From NCBI RefSeq assembly GCF_914767665.1, contig NC_059502.1, positions 47,590,753-47,654,752 of the forward strand: DNA of 64,000 bases. Direction: 5' to 3'. The notes beneath the pieces were generated by a model. That model was not told the DNA's origin. It was given only the letters and a program-made list of their open reading frames with translations, and searched no databases. Origin of the DNA: Harmonia axyridis. Its lineage: Eukaryota; Arthropoda; Insecta; Coleoptera; Coccinellidae. The position numbers were made by a program, and so were the translations under genes. Numbering within the stretch: the first letter of the stretch is position 1; the number at the start of each line of letters is the position of its first letter. Shown here piece by piece: positions 18,641-29,084 of the stretch.

Positions 18641-21119
18641 GTTGAAGTCATGGTCTTCATACAATATGAAACTGGCATCTTATAGAAACCGAAGAGTGTT
18701 CCTTTTGGAATGCAAAAGACAGGGTTTACTTCCCAAACATATTTCCAGCAATATGAATTATTTGTTCAGCTCAGCAAGTGATTCAGGTTCGTCCAGACAG
18801 GTTCAAGCTATGTTGGAGAAATCAAGGCGTCTCGTTCTTCAATTTGAGATCACTGTGACTGTGACCAGGATAGGAAGAATGGAGTGTGAGTCTTCCAGGT
18901 TGTGGCAGATCTTGGAGGGGTTGCTTCCACCAGAGATGCTAATTCGTTTCGAATCTTACCAGTCCAGAAGGTACAGAAGAGAATTTGCTGCTATCAGGGA
19001 GAGAAATCTGATGAAGGTGAGAGCTCTATCGGATGAACTTCTAAAGAGAGTAGAACCACAAGAAAGGTGGGTTAGGAATGTTAGTTCAGTGATTATACCA
19101 GATAGAATATTGAAATTCCTAGCACTGGGCCCCAGATTCGGCATTGATATTCCTTTGAAGGAGGTTTCCATGTCGGGACTGTTGGCAGATGTAGAGAGCA
19201 TTATAGACCTTAATGATAGACTGTCAGATGAGGGGAAGAACATCAAACGTTCCCAAGCTGCTAATATTATAACCAACTACATCAAACCTGGAAAAAGGAC
19301 TAATAATGTTTTCCAGAGAGAATTTTACCACTGTAAGAGGTACCTAAGTCAACATCAAGAATTGCTTGTGTTACGGGCTGATAAAGGCAATGTTACGGTA
19401 TTGATGGATAAGGATCAGTACATAGAGCTCTCCAACACAATTTTGCTCAATGAACAATATTACCAACTTCTTCCTAACAGAGATCCAACCATTACAATAC
19501 AAGGTAAATGTAATGCATTGATTAAGCGATGGGTCAGTGGGGGCCACATAACACAAGTACAAGGTAAATTACTGTACATTTATAATTCAGTTCCCGCTAG
19601 ATTCTACGGTTTACCAAAAATCCACAAACCCATTCTTGCCTTGAGACCAATAATATCATCTGTTAACACCCCCACTTCTAAACTGTCAGTTTTTGTTTCA
19701 GACATCCTGTCTAAATATCTTTCTTCCACCAGAAGTAGATATTTTATTGAAGATTCCTTTGCTTTTGCCCAATGTGTGAATGGTTTCCAGTTACCTGTTG
19801 ATTATGTCCTGATCAGCCTGGACGTTGTATCTCTTTTCACCAACATTCCTGTAGAGTTGGCAGTCTCAGCTGTTGAGAACAAGTGGGATACTATCAAAAA
19901 CCACACTAGTCTACCAAAAGAAGAATTCATATATGCCATTAAGTTCCTGTTTTCTTCAAACTATTTTCTTTTTAATGGTAGGTTCTTCAAACAGGTGCTC
20001 GGTTCCCCTATGGGTTCCAACTTCAGTCCGTCCATTGCTGAAGTAGTAATGGATTTCCTTCTGGACTGCATTCTTGTTAGCATTCCTTTTCACATTCCTT
20101 TCATCAAGAAATATGTTGATGATCTAATATGTGCTGTACCTAAAGACCAGGTTGCTTTCGTTCTAAACAGGTTCAACAGTGAACATGAAAGTATACAGTT
20201 TACGTTGGAGGAAGAAACAGCGAGTGGTGTCCCATTCCTGGATACAAGGGTGATTCGAACACCGGAAAATAGGCTGATTCTGGATTGGTACCGAAAGCCA
20301 ACGAGTTCAGGGAGATACTTACACTATTTTTCCAATCATCCACATGGACAAAAGGTAAACATGATTTTAGGATTGAAGAATCGCATCGAAAAAGTTGCCC
20401 ATCCAAGTCTAAGGCAGCAGAATCTGAGGTTATTGTTACAATTGATGCTAGAGAATGGATACCCAAAGAGGTTGTTGTCCAGATTGATATACAATACCAC
20501 TCCTTCGAGACAGCCAACGAATGGAGAGAGGGGCGCATCCACCACTGTGGACACTGGGAACGTAGATAGAATTCTTTACTCTTCTATTCCCCTAATAAAT
20601 GGTATGACTAATGCATTAATTAACCTCCTAAAGACCACACAAATTAAATTGATTCCGAAATCTTATTTTAAAATTGACAGACTATACAGTCGAGTGAAAG
20701 ATAGGATGACTGTTGATAATATGAGTGGTGTGGTGTATTGTATTCCATGTTCAATATGTAGTGAGGTGTATATTGGTCAGACATCTCAGCTTTTGAAGAG
20801 AAGGATTGCTCAACACAAGAGCGACATCAAGAATCCAAATAAGATTTGTGCCCTAGCAGACCATACCCGGGACAAAGATCACCCAATGGATTATGATTCC
20901 ACCAAAATTCTTGAATGTGCAGTTAATGGAAAGAAAAGATGTTTCTTAGAGATGTACCATATTAAACGACACACTTGTTCTATGAATTACAGAAGGGATG
21001 TAAACAATATTAGCTCCATCTATACTTATTTGATTCATTATGACCAGTTTGGTGGCAGAGAATTGGACGGATCAAATGGAATGAATATTTTCACAAGTTC
21101 TACAGTCGGGATAACGTAA
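18618..21119 (+). CDS. PLE reverse transcriptase/GIY-YIG protein (PLE-A right)
   Basis: Same protein as the left copy with about eight more N-terminal codons. The apparent upstream start at 18594 is a TTG inside the left arm and has no biological meaning. YVDD lies at about 20112-20123 and the GIY-YIG domain begins near 20735. Differences from the left copy are Asn/Lys in INNPNK/IKNPNK and Ser/Asn in AVSGKK/AVNGKK. The frame is uninterrupted to the TAA at 21117. Confidence 0.92.
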   Translation, partial: YGRVAYEALKSWSSYNMKLASYRNRRVFLLECKRQGLLPKHISSNMNYLFSSASDSGSSRQVQAMLEKSRRLVLQFEITVTVTRIGRMECESSRLWQILEGLLPPEMLIRFESYQSRRYRREFAAIRERNLMKVRALSDELLKRVEPQERWVRNVSSVIIPDRILKFLALGPRFGIDIPLKEVSMSGLLADVESIIDLNDRLSDEGKNIKRSQAANIITNYIKPGKRTNNVFQREFYHCKRYLSQHQELLVLRADKGNVTVLMDKDQYIELSNTILLNEQYYQLLPNRDPTITIQGKCNALIKRWVSGGHITQVQGKLLYIYNSVPARFYGLPKIHKPILALRPIISSVNTPTSKLSVFVSDILSKYLSSTRSRYFIEDSFAFAQCVNGFQLPVDYVLISLDVVSLFTNIPVELAVSAVENKWDTIKNHTSLPKEEFIYAIKFLFSSNYFLFNGRFFKQVLGSPMGSNFSPSIAEVVMDFLLDCILVSIPFHIPFIKKYVDDLICAVPKDQVAFVLNRFNSEHESIQFTLEEETASGVPFLDTRVIRTPENRLILDWYRKPTSSGRYLHYFSNHPHGQKVNMILGLKNRIEKVAHPSLRQQNLRLLLQLMLENGYPKRLLSRLIYNTTPSRQPTNGERGASTTVDTGNVDRILYSSIPLINGMTNALINLLKTTQIKLIPKSYFKIDRLYSRVKDRMTVDNMSGVVYCIPCSICSEVYIGQTSQLLKRRIAQHKSDIKNPNKICALADHTRDKDHPMDYDSTKILECAVNGKKRCFLEMYHIKRHTCSMNYRRDVNNISSIYTYLIHYDQFGGRELDGSNGMNIFTSSTVGIT

Positions 21120-21554
21120 TAATGGAATCTGTGTTCCGGACAATTTCTGTGAGAGGGGATTGGATTCGGTTCATGGAGTCTTTCAATAATCGCATTTGTT
21201 CTGAGTTCAGTGAGAGTGAATTACTGCGACCAAGTGTGATTTAATGCTATTCTATGTTTCATTTGTCATGTGCGTGTATTCTGTGGCAAGTCTGGTTGAC
21301 AACATTTTTGACAACCTCTCATTTTGTTGATTTTTCTGTTTACCTTATTTACATATGATAATTGATTTCTACTCTTGTGCTAACGAAATATCAGATCTTT
21401 TTTCGCTAAATTTGTTGATGTTCTTGTTCATTGCTTTCTTGAGAGCTATTGATTTGTGTTCAAATAAGATCTTTACAACTCTGTATTTCGGTATGTACTA
21501 TTTTTACATGTTTTGTGGTTGCCATTTTTTGACTGTTTTCTATTGCTATTGTAG

Positions 21555-21594
21555 AGTCCTGAAGAAGGTCCCCATCGGGATCGAAACGTCGACT
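21555..21594 (+). ncRNA. hammerhead-like motif, PLE-A right copy
   Basis: Same motif as 15664-15703. CUGAAGA is at 21559-21565, GAA at 21583-21585 and the predicted cleavage triplet GUC ends at 21590. It lies about 75 nt before (TA)n. Confidence 0.6.
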
Positions 21595-21659
21595 AAATGA
21601 AATAAAGAAGAGTGAAATTATAACACTTATCAATTTTCCCACACCCCTTATCATACTTA

Positions 21660-21663
<4 letters not shown>

Positions 21664-21711
<48 letters not shown>
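21664..21711. repeat. (TA)n array
   Basis: About 48 bp of TA forming the right border of the PLE-A pair. Confidence 0.96.
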
Positions 21712-21713
<2 letters not shown>

Positions 21714-21812
21714 AAAAGTAATATTTCTTGTGCTATATTTGATGTATTGAAAGTGTAATTTTCTTGGGTTTAGAGCACATTAAAATTCAAATATTTATAT
21801 TTTATTCAGTGA

Positions 21813-21854
21813 AATCGACATATGTTTCGGCGTAAATAAGCCTTTTTCAAGATT
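21813..21854 (-). ncRNA. hammerhead-like motif, PLE-B left copy
   Basis: Same motif as 29085-29126 on the opposite strand: AAUC/GAUU stem I, UUGAAAA, GGC/GCC stem II, GAA, ACAUAUGU, C. Confidence 0.55.
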
Positions 21855-22153
21855 ATATATAATAACAGTTGGACATCAACATCTAAAATTAACCCATTAA
21901 AGCCCATAATTCCCCCGTGAAGATTTTCAACTGAAACTTTGTCTGATGAGTTATTTAGACTCAAAAAGTGATATTGTGTTATAAAAATAATGATCGAACT
22001 TGCAGGAGAGTTACTATGAAGCGGCAACTTAAGTTGCCACTGGGATAATTCATGAAGAAATTTTCCAAAGTACAATAAAACTAGCATATCAATCGTATAC
22101 ATCTATTGTGATTCAACCGTATAATATTTCCTATGAAATTACATAAAATATTA

Positions 22154-23726
22154 TTATTTTACATCATGAAAAATTTTGAAACACTCATCAGGATGAACAG
22201 GAACTTCACACTTCTTGCATACAAAAATTGTACGCCTGCCACATACTTTACAACGGCGATACTTGGATTCACCTTTTTCGATGAAATGATCTGTTCGATC
22301 TTTTCTTATTTCTTCGAGAGCTGGTGTGAACTCTAGAGATGATCGAACTCCTGCTACCATTGGAGGACTGCCGTAAGACTTCAGAATGAAAATAGCACAC
22401 TGACGTCTGAAATCCAATAGAGGAATATCATGCCCAAGGCGACGATACAGTAACCAACCTTGTGTGCTGCATACATCCACAGTCCAAGAGAAATAAGGCC
22501 ACCACCATTTTTTCGACCTGATTCTGTTTCGGTAGGAAGCCAAAAATTGATCAGAAAGATCTACTCCACCCATGTTACTATTGTAACGAGCAATAGGACC
22601 TGGTACTTTGACAGAAATGACCTTCTTTTCAATTCTGGAGTATCGGTTTGACTTTGACATAGGATGTACATTATCACAATTAGTAAGTACAGTAACAACA
22701 TTGTTGTCATTCCAACGGACTGCTAAAATATCTCCTGAAGAACTGGTGGATGTTTCACCTCTGGGTTTATTTTTCCACGTTTTTTTATCTGGAAGTTTCA
22801 TTGAAACACTACAGCGATTCTCACGCAGAGTACCAGTTCCACCAAGTCCTCTAGAACTAAGCTCTTCCAACAACCCAACCGATGTAAAAAGATTGTCAAA
22901 GTAGAGTCGAATACCCTTTGACAATTTCATGTGGTCTACAAGTCCAATTACTACGTCACCTCCTTGACCGAGTCCAGTTTCTGGAAGACGAGTTGAACTT
23001 CCACAATAGGGTTCAACATGATGGATGTATCCAGATGGATCCGCGGCAACCCATAACTTGAACCCAAATCTGATAGGTTTTCCGCGAATAAACTGTTTGC
23101 ACCCATGCCTTCCGTAATAAGGAATCATACTCTCGTCGATACTAATAGTGGGCCCAGGACTGATTTGTTTGAAAGAGTTGTTGAGGTGATCAAAAATAGG
23201 TCGGACCTTGTACATTTTATCACTTCCATCATTGTTTTCATTGTTGGCCTAGTAAGCCCTAAAAGCCTCAATAGGGCTTTTTACCGTTTCTTTCAGAAGA
23301 TCTTCTGCTACCGGTCGGTATTCGCATTCAAGTTCAGGAATACTTGAAGATAACCCATTCATTTTCGGCTTCCAAGTACGTTCTGTGGGACGCTTACGTT
23401 TGGTGCTTCTTACTCTTGTCTGCGAAGAAGTCGTCGGTCTAGGTTCTTCTGAATGGTTCTCATCTTGGACGACTGGATTGCCGTGATCATCATCGATTTC
23501 TGGATTCTGCATTTCCACCTGAGAGCGTAATATACGGGCAGGAAGGTGGTCAAAATCTCCAACTACCTCTTCATCCGATAAATCAGAGTCCTTATCTGTA
23601 TCTGCACCAGGAAGTTCATCAGGTGGACATATGGCTATATTGGTGGCTGATATGTCCTCATCGTTCTCGATAAGGTCAATTAATTCATGAAGAAGTAATC
23701 CAGTGCCTGATCTTCCACGAGTATAC
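22154..23726 (-). pseudogene. piggyBac transposase, main exon, internally deleted
   Basis: Minus-strand frame from the 3' splice site at 23726 to the stop at 22154. The acidic N-terminal part (23249-23726) is followed by an in-frame TAG at about 23246, after which the frame resumes with KMYKVRPIFDHLNN. In intact piggyBac proteins roughly 130-150 residues lie between these blocks, so an internal deletion created the stop. The catalytic Asp residues are all present: SIDES, YFDNLFTS and NMGGVDLSD. A C-terminal Cys-rich domain (CKVCGRRTIFVCKKC) is intact. As it stands it cannot make a full transposase. Confidence 0.9.
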
Positions 23727-23944
23727 CTGTCGAAATCATTCAGTAAGAAATGTAAATATTGCAGAAACCGTTGTCACGTGTTCCCGTTGGCCACTTTAGT
23801 TGCCATCAAACTTTGCCCGTATGGCAAAAGCAAAATATTGCATGAAAATATTACTGTGAAGAAGAAATATACTGCTGAATTCATATTGAATAAAACTGGT
23901 ACAAAAATACAAATGTGCATGCATTATTGAAATAGAATACTTAC

Positions 23945-23964
23945 AATCTCTCATCGACGGCCAT
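23945..23964 (-). CDS. piggyBac transposase, first exon (candidate)
   Basis: ATGGCCGTCGATGAGAGATT ends at a perfect donor GTAAGT. Splicing to the acceptor TTTCGACAG at 23727 removes 218 nt and joins in frame with the acidic N-terminus (MAVDERLYTRGRSG). The intron itself is open in no relevant frame. No other start codon explains the open N-terminal frame as well. Confidence 0.65.
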
Positions 23965-24476
23965 TATGGTGAATGAAAAAGTTCAAGAGCTCTGAATAAA
24001 TCGTTATACACTAACTCACTGTTTGACAATATCTGACTGACGTTTGTGCTATTCGAGACAGGACATATCACATGACCGGAATTTACCAATGGAACTTCAA
24101 TATCTATGCGCGTGCGCATAGAATGTAGTCGAATGCGCCGTGGCAACTTAAGTTGCCACGGGGCTGTAATGGGTTAATTAAAATTGATTATTATTCATTT
24201 TTTTTTCCCTTATGTCTATGCTAACTTACTAGTCTAGCAATATTCCTATAATAAAAATTGTACAAGTCAAATCAATAAAATTTAATCTTTACGAGGGTAC
24301 TGTCAAATAAAATTTGATTTGTTTAATTCTTGACAATGCAGTTCTCCAGTTTATCACTTGAATTGCCATCTGTGTTTATCTATCTATATTAATAAATATG
24401 TTATTGAAGTTTTCATTTCATTTTGATTTTGTTTTACAATTGTAGTCACAGATGCCTCCTCCAGATAGGTTTTATA

Positions 24477-26648
24477 TTATTGCAGGATGTTATGGTAAAT
24501 TTTTGCTAGATTTTTCAGGTCGGTTCTGTCGTTTATAGAGTTTTTTTCCTTTTGAATGTAAATCATTTCCAGAAAAGTCCTAATTTTGCTGTTGGTTTCT
24601 TTGTGTAAGATTTCACAGTTGTCGAAGTCGAACCCATGGTTAGTTGTTAATTCATGTTTCTTTAAGGCTGTAGAATTTTTTGCATATTTGTGGCCGTTGA
24701 TTCTTTCTTTTATATATTGGGTTGTTTGGCCTATGTAAACTCCTGAACATTCCTTGCATTTTAGTTTGTAAACACAATTGGATATTTTATCTTTTGGAAT
24801 TTTGGATTTTAGCTTGGTGTAGAGATGTTTCAAATTGTTTTTGGATTTATGTGCAATTTTTATGTCCGTGTCTTTGAATATGTAATTAATTTTTTCTGAT
24901 AAATTTTTCACGTATGGAATTGCTACATATTTTTTGTTTCCTTTTGTGGCTTCGTTTTCGATGGTATTATAAGCTGAATGAATTCTGTTTTTAAATATTT
25001 TTTCTATTAGATTTGATGGATAGTTATTTTGATTTAGGATTTTCTTTGCTTTTTTTATTGTCTCGATACGATATTTTGGTGATGTCAGCTTTATCGATCT
25101 ATCGGCAATCCCTGAAATTACACTTTTTTTATATTGAATTGGTGCTATTGATTTATAATTTAGGTATCTGCCTGACCATGTTTCTTTTGTGTGCCAAATT
25201 GTTTCTATTTTTGAGTTCATAATATTATGTATGAGTGTCATATCTAAAAAGTTTATTCTGTTGTCTTTTTCAATTTCTGTTGTAAATTTAATTTTTGGAT
25301 GATAGTTGTTTAATTCGTTTAAAATTAATAATATATCTGCTTCGGAAACTGCAGTCAGGCAGTCATCTACATATCTTTTGAAAAAAGATATTTTGTGTTT
25401 TATTTTATTTATTATGGTTTCTTCAAGATCTTCCATTACCAATTGGGCTAATAGTGCTGATAGAGGGGCTCCCATGCTGCATCCGTCTATTTGGCTGTAA
25501 AAAGAATCCTCAAACTGAAAATAAGAGTTTGATATGCAGAAATCAGTGGCCTTCAGAAATTCAACTTTCGTGAGATCTGTGTGATGTTTTATTTCATCCC
25601 ATCGTTTTGCAATTATGCTTTTGGCTTTTTCCATCGGGGTGTTGGTATATAGGCTGACAACATCAAATGATACCAATTTTTCATTGTCTTTCAAGCTCAC
25701 TGTATTTATGAATTGTTTGAATGTCCAAGAATCTTTTATGTGGTATGCATTCTGGCCAATAATGGGTGAAATACACTTGGATAAATATTTTGATAAATTA
25801 TAGGTAGGACTTTGAATACAGCTGACAATTGGTCTTAATGGAATATTGTTTTTGTGGAGCTTAGGTAAACCGTAGAATTGGGGAGGTACAGCGTTGTGTA
25901 TTTTGAGACTGGAACATAGTTTTTTAGGTAGAAGATTTTTCATTTCCCAATTTTTTATTAATTCGTTATTTTTCTTTTGAATTATTTGTGTAGGATTTCT
26001 ATTCAATCTTTTGTAAGTTTGTTCGTCATTAAGATGTTCCATTATTTTATTTTTATATTCACTTTTGTTCATAATAACGGTTTTATTCGATTTATCTGGT
26101 TTCAGGATGGTGAGTTGAGGATTGTTCTTCAGAAATACTGTCGTTTCTTTGATTTTTTTATTCAATATTACTTGTTCTCTATTCTTCTTAGAATTTTTGT
26201 GTTTGAAATTAGTGATGGTATTTGTAATATCTGTTCTTATTTTTGTCTGTGTTTCTGGTTCCAGATTCATAATTGCAGTTTCCAAACTCGCAACAATGTC
26301 CGTTATAGGTATGTCTTTTGTTTTATATTCTTTGCTGTAGTTTGGGCCCAAGCTTAAAACTTCCATGACTGTTTTAGGTATAGTAGTGTTAGTGAGGTTA
26401 GTGACCCACTCTGTATGTGTGATATCGGTATTATCATTTTTGTTGTTCAATTCCTGTATTTTTTTTATTTGTTTGCTTTGGATTTTTTTGAATGTTTCCT
26501 CTATTTTCATATTCTGGATGTTAAGATATTGTCTAATATAGTTAGATGGTTGTACATTATTTAACTCCGACTCTGTATGTTTAATTTCCCTTTCTAGTTT
26601 TCTCAGGTGTTTCGTTGTATCTGTTAGAAGTAGATTGAGTGTTTTCAA
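24477..26648 (-). CDS. PLE reverse transcriptase/GIY-YIG protein (PLE-B left)
   Basis: 723 open codons; the first codon is TTG, so the natural start may be lost. A Lys/Asn-rich N-terminus leads to LKPDKSNKTVIMNKSEY and FYGLPKLHK, RT motif B DGCSMGAPLSALLAQ, catalytic KRYVDDCLTAV, then a Cys linker (CKEC) and the GIY-YIG nuclease (VYIGQTTQYIKERINGH) with LEMIYIQ. It is the same architecture as PLE-A but much diverged and far more AT-rich in codon use. Across the shared part it matches the right arm without a difference I can find. Confidence 0.93.
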   Translation of the reverse strand: MKTLNLLLTDTTKHLRKLEREIKHTESELNNVQPSNYIRQYLNIQNMKIEETFKKIQSKQIKKIQELNNKNDNTDITHTEWVTNLTNTTIPKTVMEVLSLGPNYSKEYKTKDIPITDIVASLETAIMNLEPETQTKIRTDITNTITNFKHKNSKKNREQVILNKKIKETTVFLKNNPQLTILKPDKSNKTVIMNKSEYKNKIMEHLNDEQTYKRLNRNPTQIIQKKNNELIKNWEMKNLLPKKLCSSLKIHNAVPPQFYGLPKLHKNNIPLRPIVSCIQSPTYNLSKYLSKCISPIIGQNAYHIKDSWTFKQFINTVSLKDNEKLVSFDVVSLYTNTPMEKAKSIIAKRWDEIKHHTDLTKVEFLKATDFCISNSYFQFEDSFYSQIDGCSMGAPLSALLAQLVMEDLEETIINKIKHKISFFKRYVDDCLTAVSEADILLILNELNNYHPKIKFTTEIEKDNRINFLDMTLIHNIMNSKIETIWHTKETWSGRYLNYKSIAPIQYKKSVISGIADRSIKLTSPKYRIETIKKAKKILNQNNYPSNLIEKIFKNRIHSAYNTIENEATKGNKKYVAIPYVKNLSEKINYIFKDTDIKIAHKSKNNLKHLYTKLKSKIPKDKISNCVYKLKCKECSGVYIGQTTQYIKERINGHKYAKNSTALKKHELTTNHGFDFDNCEILHKETNSKIRTFLEMIYIQKEKNSINDRTDLKNLAKIYHNILQ

Positions 26649-26683
26649 TTGGAAACAACGTACTGCACTGTCAAATTTTACCC

Positions 26684-28747
26684 TATATTAGACAATATCT
26701 TAACATCCAGAATATGAAAATAGAGGAAACATTCAAAAAAATCCAAAGCAAACAAATAAAAAAAATACAGGAATTGAACAACAAAAATGATAATACCGAT
26801 ATCACACATACAGAGTGGGTCACTAACCTCACTAACACTACTATACCTAAAACAGTCATGGAAGTTTTAAGCTTGGGCCCAAACTACAGCAAAGAATATA
26901 AAACAAAAGACATACCTATAACGGACATTGTTGCGAGTTTGGAAACTGCAATTATGAATCTGGAACCAGAAACACAGACAAAAATAAGAACAGATATTAC
27001 AAATACCATCACTAATTTCAAACACAAAAATTCTAAGAAGAATAGAGAACAAGTAATATTGAATAAAAAAATCAAAGAAACGACAGTATTTCTGAAGAAC
27101 AATCCTCAACTCACCATCCTGAAACCAGATAAATCGAATAAAACCGTTATTATGAACAAAAGTGAATATAAAAATAAAATAATGGAACATCTTAATGACG
27201 AACAAACTTACAAAAGATTGAATAGAAATCCTACACAAATAATTCAAAAGAAAAATAACGAATTAATAAAAAATTGGGAAATGAAAAATCTTCTACCTAA
27301 AAAACTATGTTCCAGTCTCAAAATACACAACGCTGTACCTCCCCAATTCTACGGTTTACCTAAGCTCCACAAAAACAATATTCCATTAAGACCAATTGTC
27401 AGCTGTATTCAAAGTCCTACCTATAATTTATCAAAATATTTATCCAAGTGTATTTCACCCATTATTGGCCAGAATGCATACCACATAAAAGATTCTTGGA
27501 CATTCAAACAATTCATAAATACAGTGAGCTTGAAAGACAATGAAAAATTGGTATCATTTGATGTTGTCAGCCTATATACCAACACCCCGATGGAAAAAGC
27601 CAAAAGCATAATTGCAAAACGATGGGATGAAATAAAACATCACACAGATCTCACGAAAGTTGAATTTCTGAAGGCCACTGATTTCTGCATATCAAACTCT
27701 TATTTTCAGTTTGAGGATTCTTTTTACAGCCAAATAGACGGATGCAGCATGGGAGCCCCTCTATCAGCACTATTAGCCCAATTGGTAATGGAAGATCTTG
27801 AAGAAACCATAATAAATAAAATAAAACACAAAATATCTTTTTTCAAAAGATATGTAGATGACTGCCTGACTGCAGTTTCCGAAGCAGATATATTATTAAT
27901 TTTAAACGAATTAAACAACTATCATCCAAAAATTAAATTTACAACAGAAATTGAAAAAGACAACAGAATAAACTTTTTAGATATGACACTCATACATAAT
28001 ATTATGAACTCAAAAATAGAAACAATTTGGCACACAAAAGAAACATGGTCAGGCAGATACCTAAATTATAAATCAATAGCACCAATTCAATATAAAAAAA
28101 GTGTAATTTCAGGGATTGCCGATAGATCGATAAAGCTGACATCACCAAAATATCGTATCGAGACAATAAAAAAAGCAAAGAAAATCCTAAATCAAAATAA
28201 CTATCCATCAAATCTAATAGAAAAAATATTTAAAAACAGAATTCATTCAGCTTATAATACCATCGAAAACGAAGCCACAAAAGGAAACAAAAAATATGTA
28301 GCAATTCCATACGTGAAAAATTTATCAGAAAAAATTAATTACATATTCAAAGACACGGACATAAAAATTGCACATAAATCCAAAAACAATTTGAAACATC
28401 TCTACACCAAGCTAAAATCCAAAATTCCAAAAGATAAAATATCCAATTGTGTTTACAAACTAAAATGCAAGGAATGTTCAGGAGTTTACATAGGCCAAAC
28501 AACCCAATATATAAAAGAAAGAATCAACGGCCACAAATATGCAAAAAATTCTACAGCCTTAAAGAAACATGAATTAACAACTAACCATGGGTTCGACTTC
28601 GACAACTGTGAAATCTTACACAAAGAAACCAACAGCAAAATTAGGACTTTTCTGGAAATGATTTACATTCAAAAGGAAAAAAACTCTATAAACGACAGAA
28701 CCGACCTGAAAAATCTAGCAAAAATTTACCATAACATCCTGCAATAA
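26684..28747 (+). CDS. PLE reverse transcriptase/GIY-YIG protein (PLE-B right)
   Basis: About 687 codons shared with the left copy, beginning at YIRQYLN, so it lacks roughly 38 N-terminal residues present on the left. The reading frame runs upstream into non-element sequence, where a GTG at 26639 could start it, but this is an accident of the junction. YVDD falls at about 27852-27863 and the nuclease begins near 28450. No stop or frameshift is present. Confidence 0.92.
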   Translation, partial: YIRQYLNIQNMKIEETFKKIQSKQIKKIQELNNKNDNTDITHTEWVTNLTNTTIPKTVMEVLSLGPNYSKEYKTKDIPITDIVASLETAIMNLEPETQTKIRTDITNTITNFKHKNSKKNREQVILNKKIKETTVFLKNNPQLTILKPDKSNKTVIMNKSEYKNKIMEHLNDEQTYKRLNRNPTQIIQKKNNELIKNWEMKNLLPKKLCSSLKIHNAVPPQFYGLPKLHKNNIPLRPIVSCIQSPTYNLSKYLSKCISPIIGQNAYHIKDSWTFKQFINTVSLKDNEKLVSFDVVSLYTNTPMEKAKSIIAKRWDEIKHHTDLTKVEFLKATDFCISNSYFQFEDSFYSQIDGCSMGAPLSALLAQLVMEDLEETIINKIKHKISFFKRYVDDCLTAVSEADILLILNELNNYHPKIKFTTEIEKDNRINFLDMTLIHNIMNSKIETIWHTKETWSGRYLNYKSIAPIQYKKSVISGIADRSIKLTSPKYRIETIKKAKKILNQNNYPSNLIEKIFKNRIHSAYNTIENEATKGNKKYVAIPYVKNLSEKINYIFKDTDIKIAHKSKNNLKHLYTKLKSKIPKDKISNCVYKLKCKECSGVYIGQTTQYIKERINGHKYAKNSTALKKHELTTNHGFDFDNCEILHKETNSKIRTFLEMIYIQKEKNSINDRTDLKNLAKIYHNILQ

Positions 28748-29084
28748 TATAAAACCTATCTGGAGGAGGCATCTGTGACTACAATTGTAAAACAAAATCA
28801 AAATGAAATGAAAACTTCAATAACATATTTATTAATATAGATAGATAAACACAGATGGCAATTCAAGTGATAAACTGGAGAACTGCATTGTCAAGAATTA
28901 AACAAATCAAATTTTATTTGACAGTACCCTCGTAAAGATTAAATTTTATTGATTTGACTTGTACAATTTTTATTATAGGAATATTGCTAGACTAGTAAGT
29001 TAGCATAGACATAAGGGAAAAAAAAATGAATAATAATCAATTTTAATTAATTTTAGATGTTGATGTCCAACTGTTATTATATAT

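Larger units (their letters stand above)
18618..21663 (+). mobile_element. Penelope-like element PLE-A, right inverted copy
   Basis: Mirror copy of 15564-18617. It ends at (TA)n on the right, about 25 nt earlier in the 3' UTR than the left copy or the third copy at 34251. The different outer end points argue that the palindrome is real and not a simple read artefact. Confidence 0.92.
21893..24173 (-). mobile_element. piggyBac-type transposon
   Basis: 2,281 bp flanked by TTAA (21889-21892 and 24174-24177), the piggyBac target. Its ends begin CCCATTAAAGCCC and, on the other strand, CCCATTACAGCCC. The unoccupied site is visible in the right PLE-B arm near 29050. A palindromic GGCAACTTAAGTTGCC sits inside both ends (about 22023 and 24142), a likely transposase-binding repeat. 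Confidence 0.96.
21803..26683 (-). mobile_element. Penelope-like element PLE-B, left inverted copy (split)
   Basis: Minus-strand PLE whose 3' UTR is split by a piggyBac at 21893-24173. Removing that insert and one TTAA restores continuity with the intact right arm at 29040-29070. The left copy extends about 110 nt further 5' than the right copy before a 35-nt stretch of unassigned sequence at the centre. Confidence 0.92.

Noticed and set aside
15564..21663. Palindrome as a long-read missed-adapter artefact
   Set aside because: The arms end at different points, carry a few differences and have different flanks, though only raw reads can settle it.
16139..28747. Retron or group II intron reverse transcriptase
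   Set aside because: The RT is joined to a GIY-YIG nuclease with PLE-specific blocks, in an insect-type repeat context.
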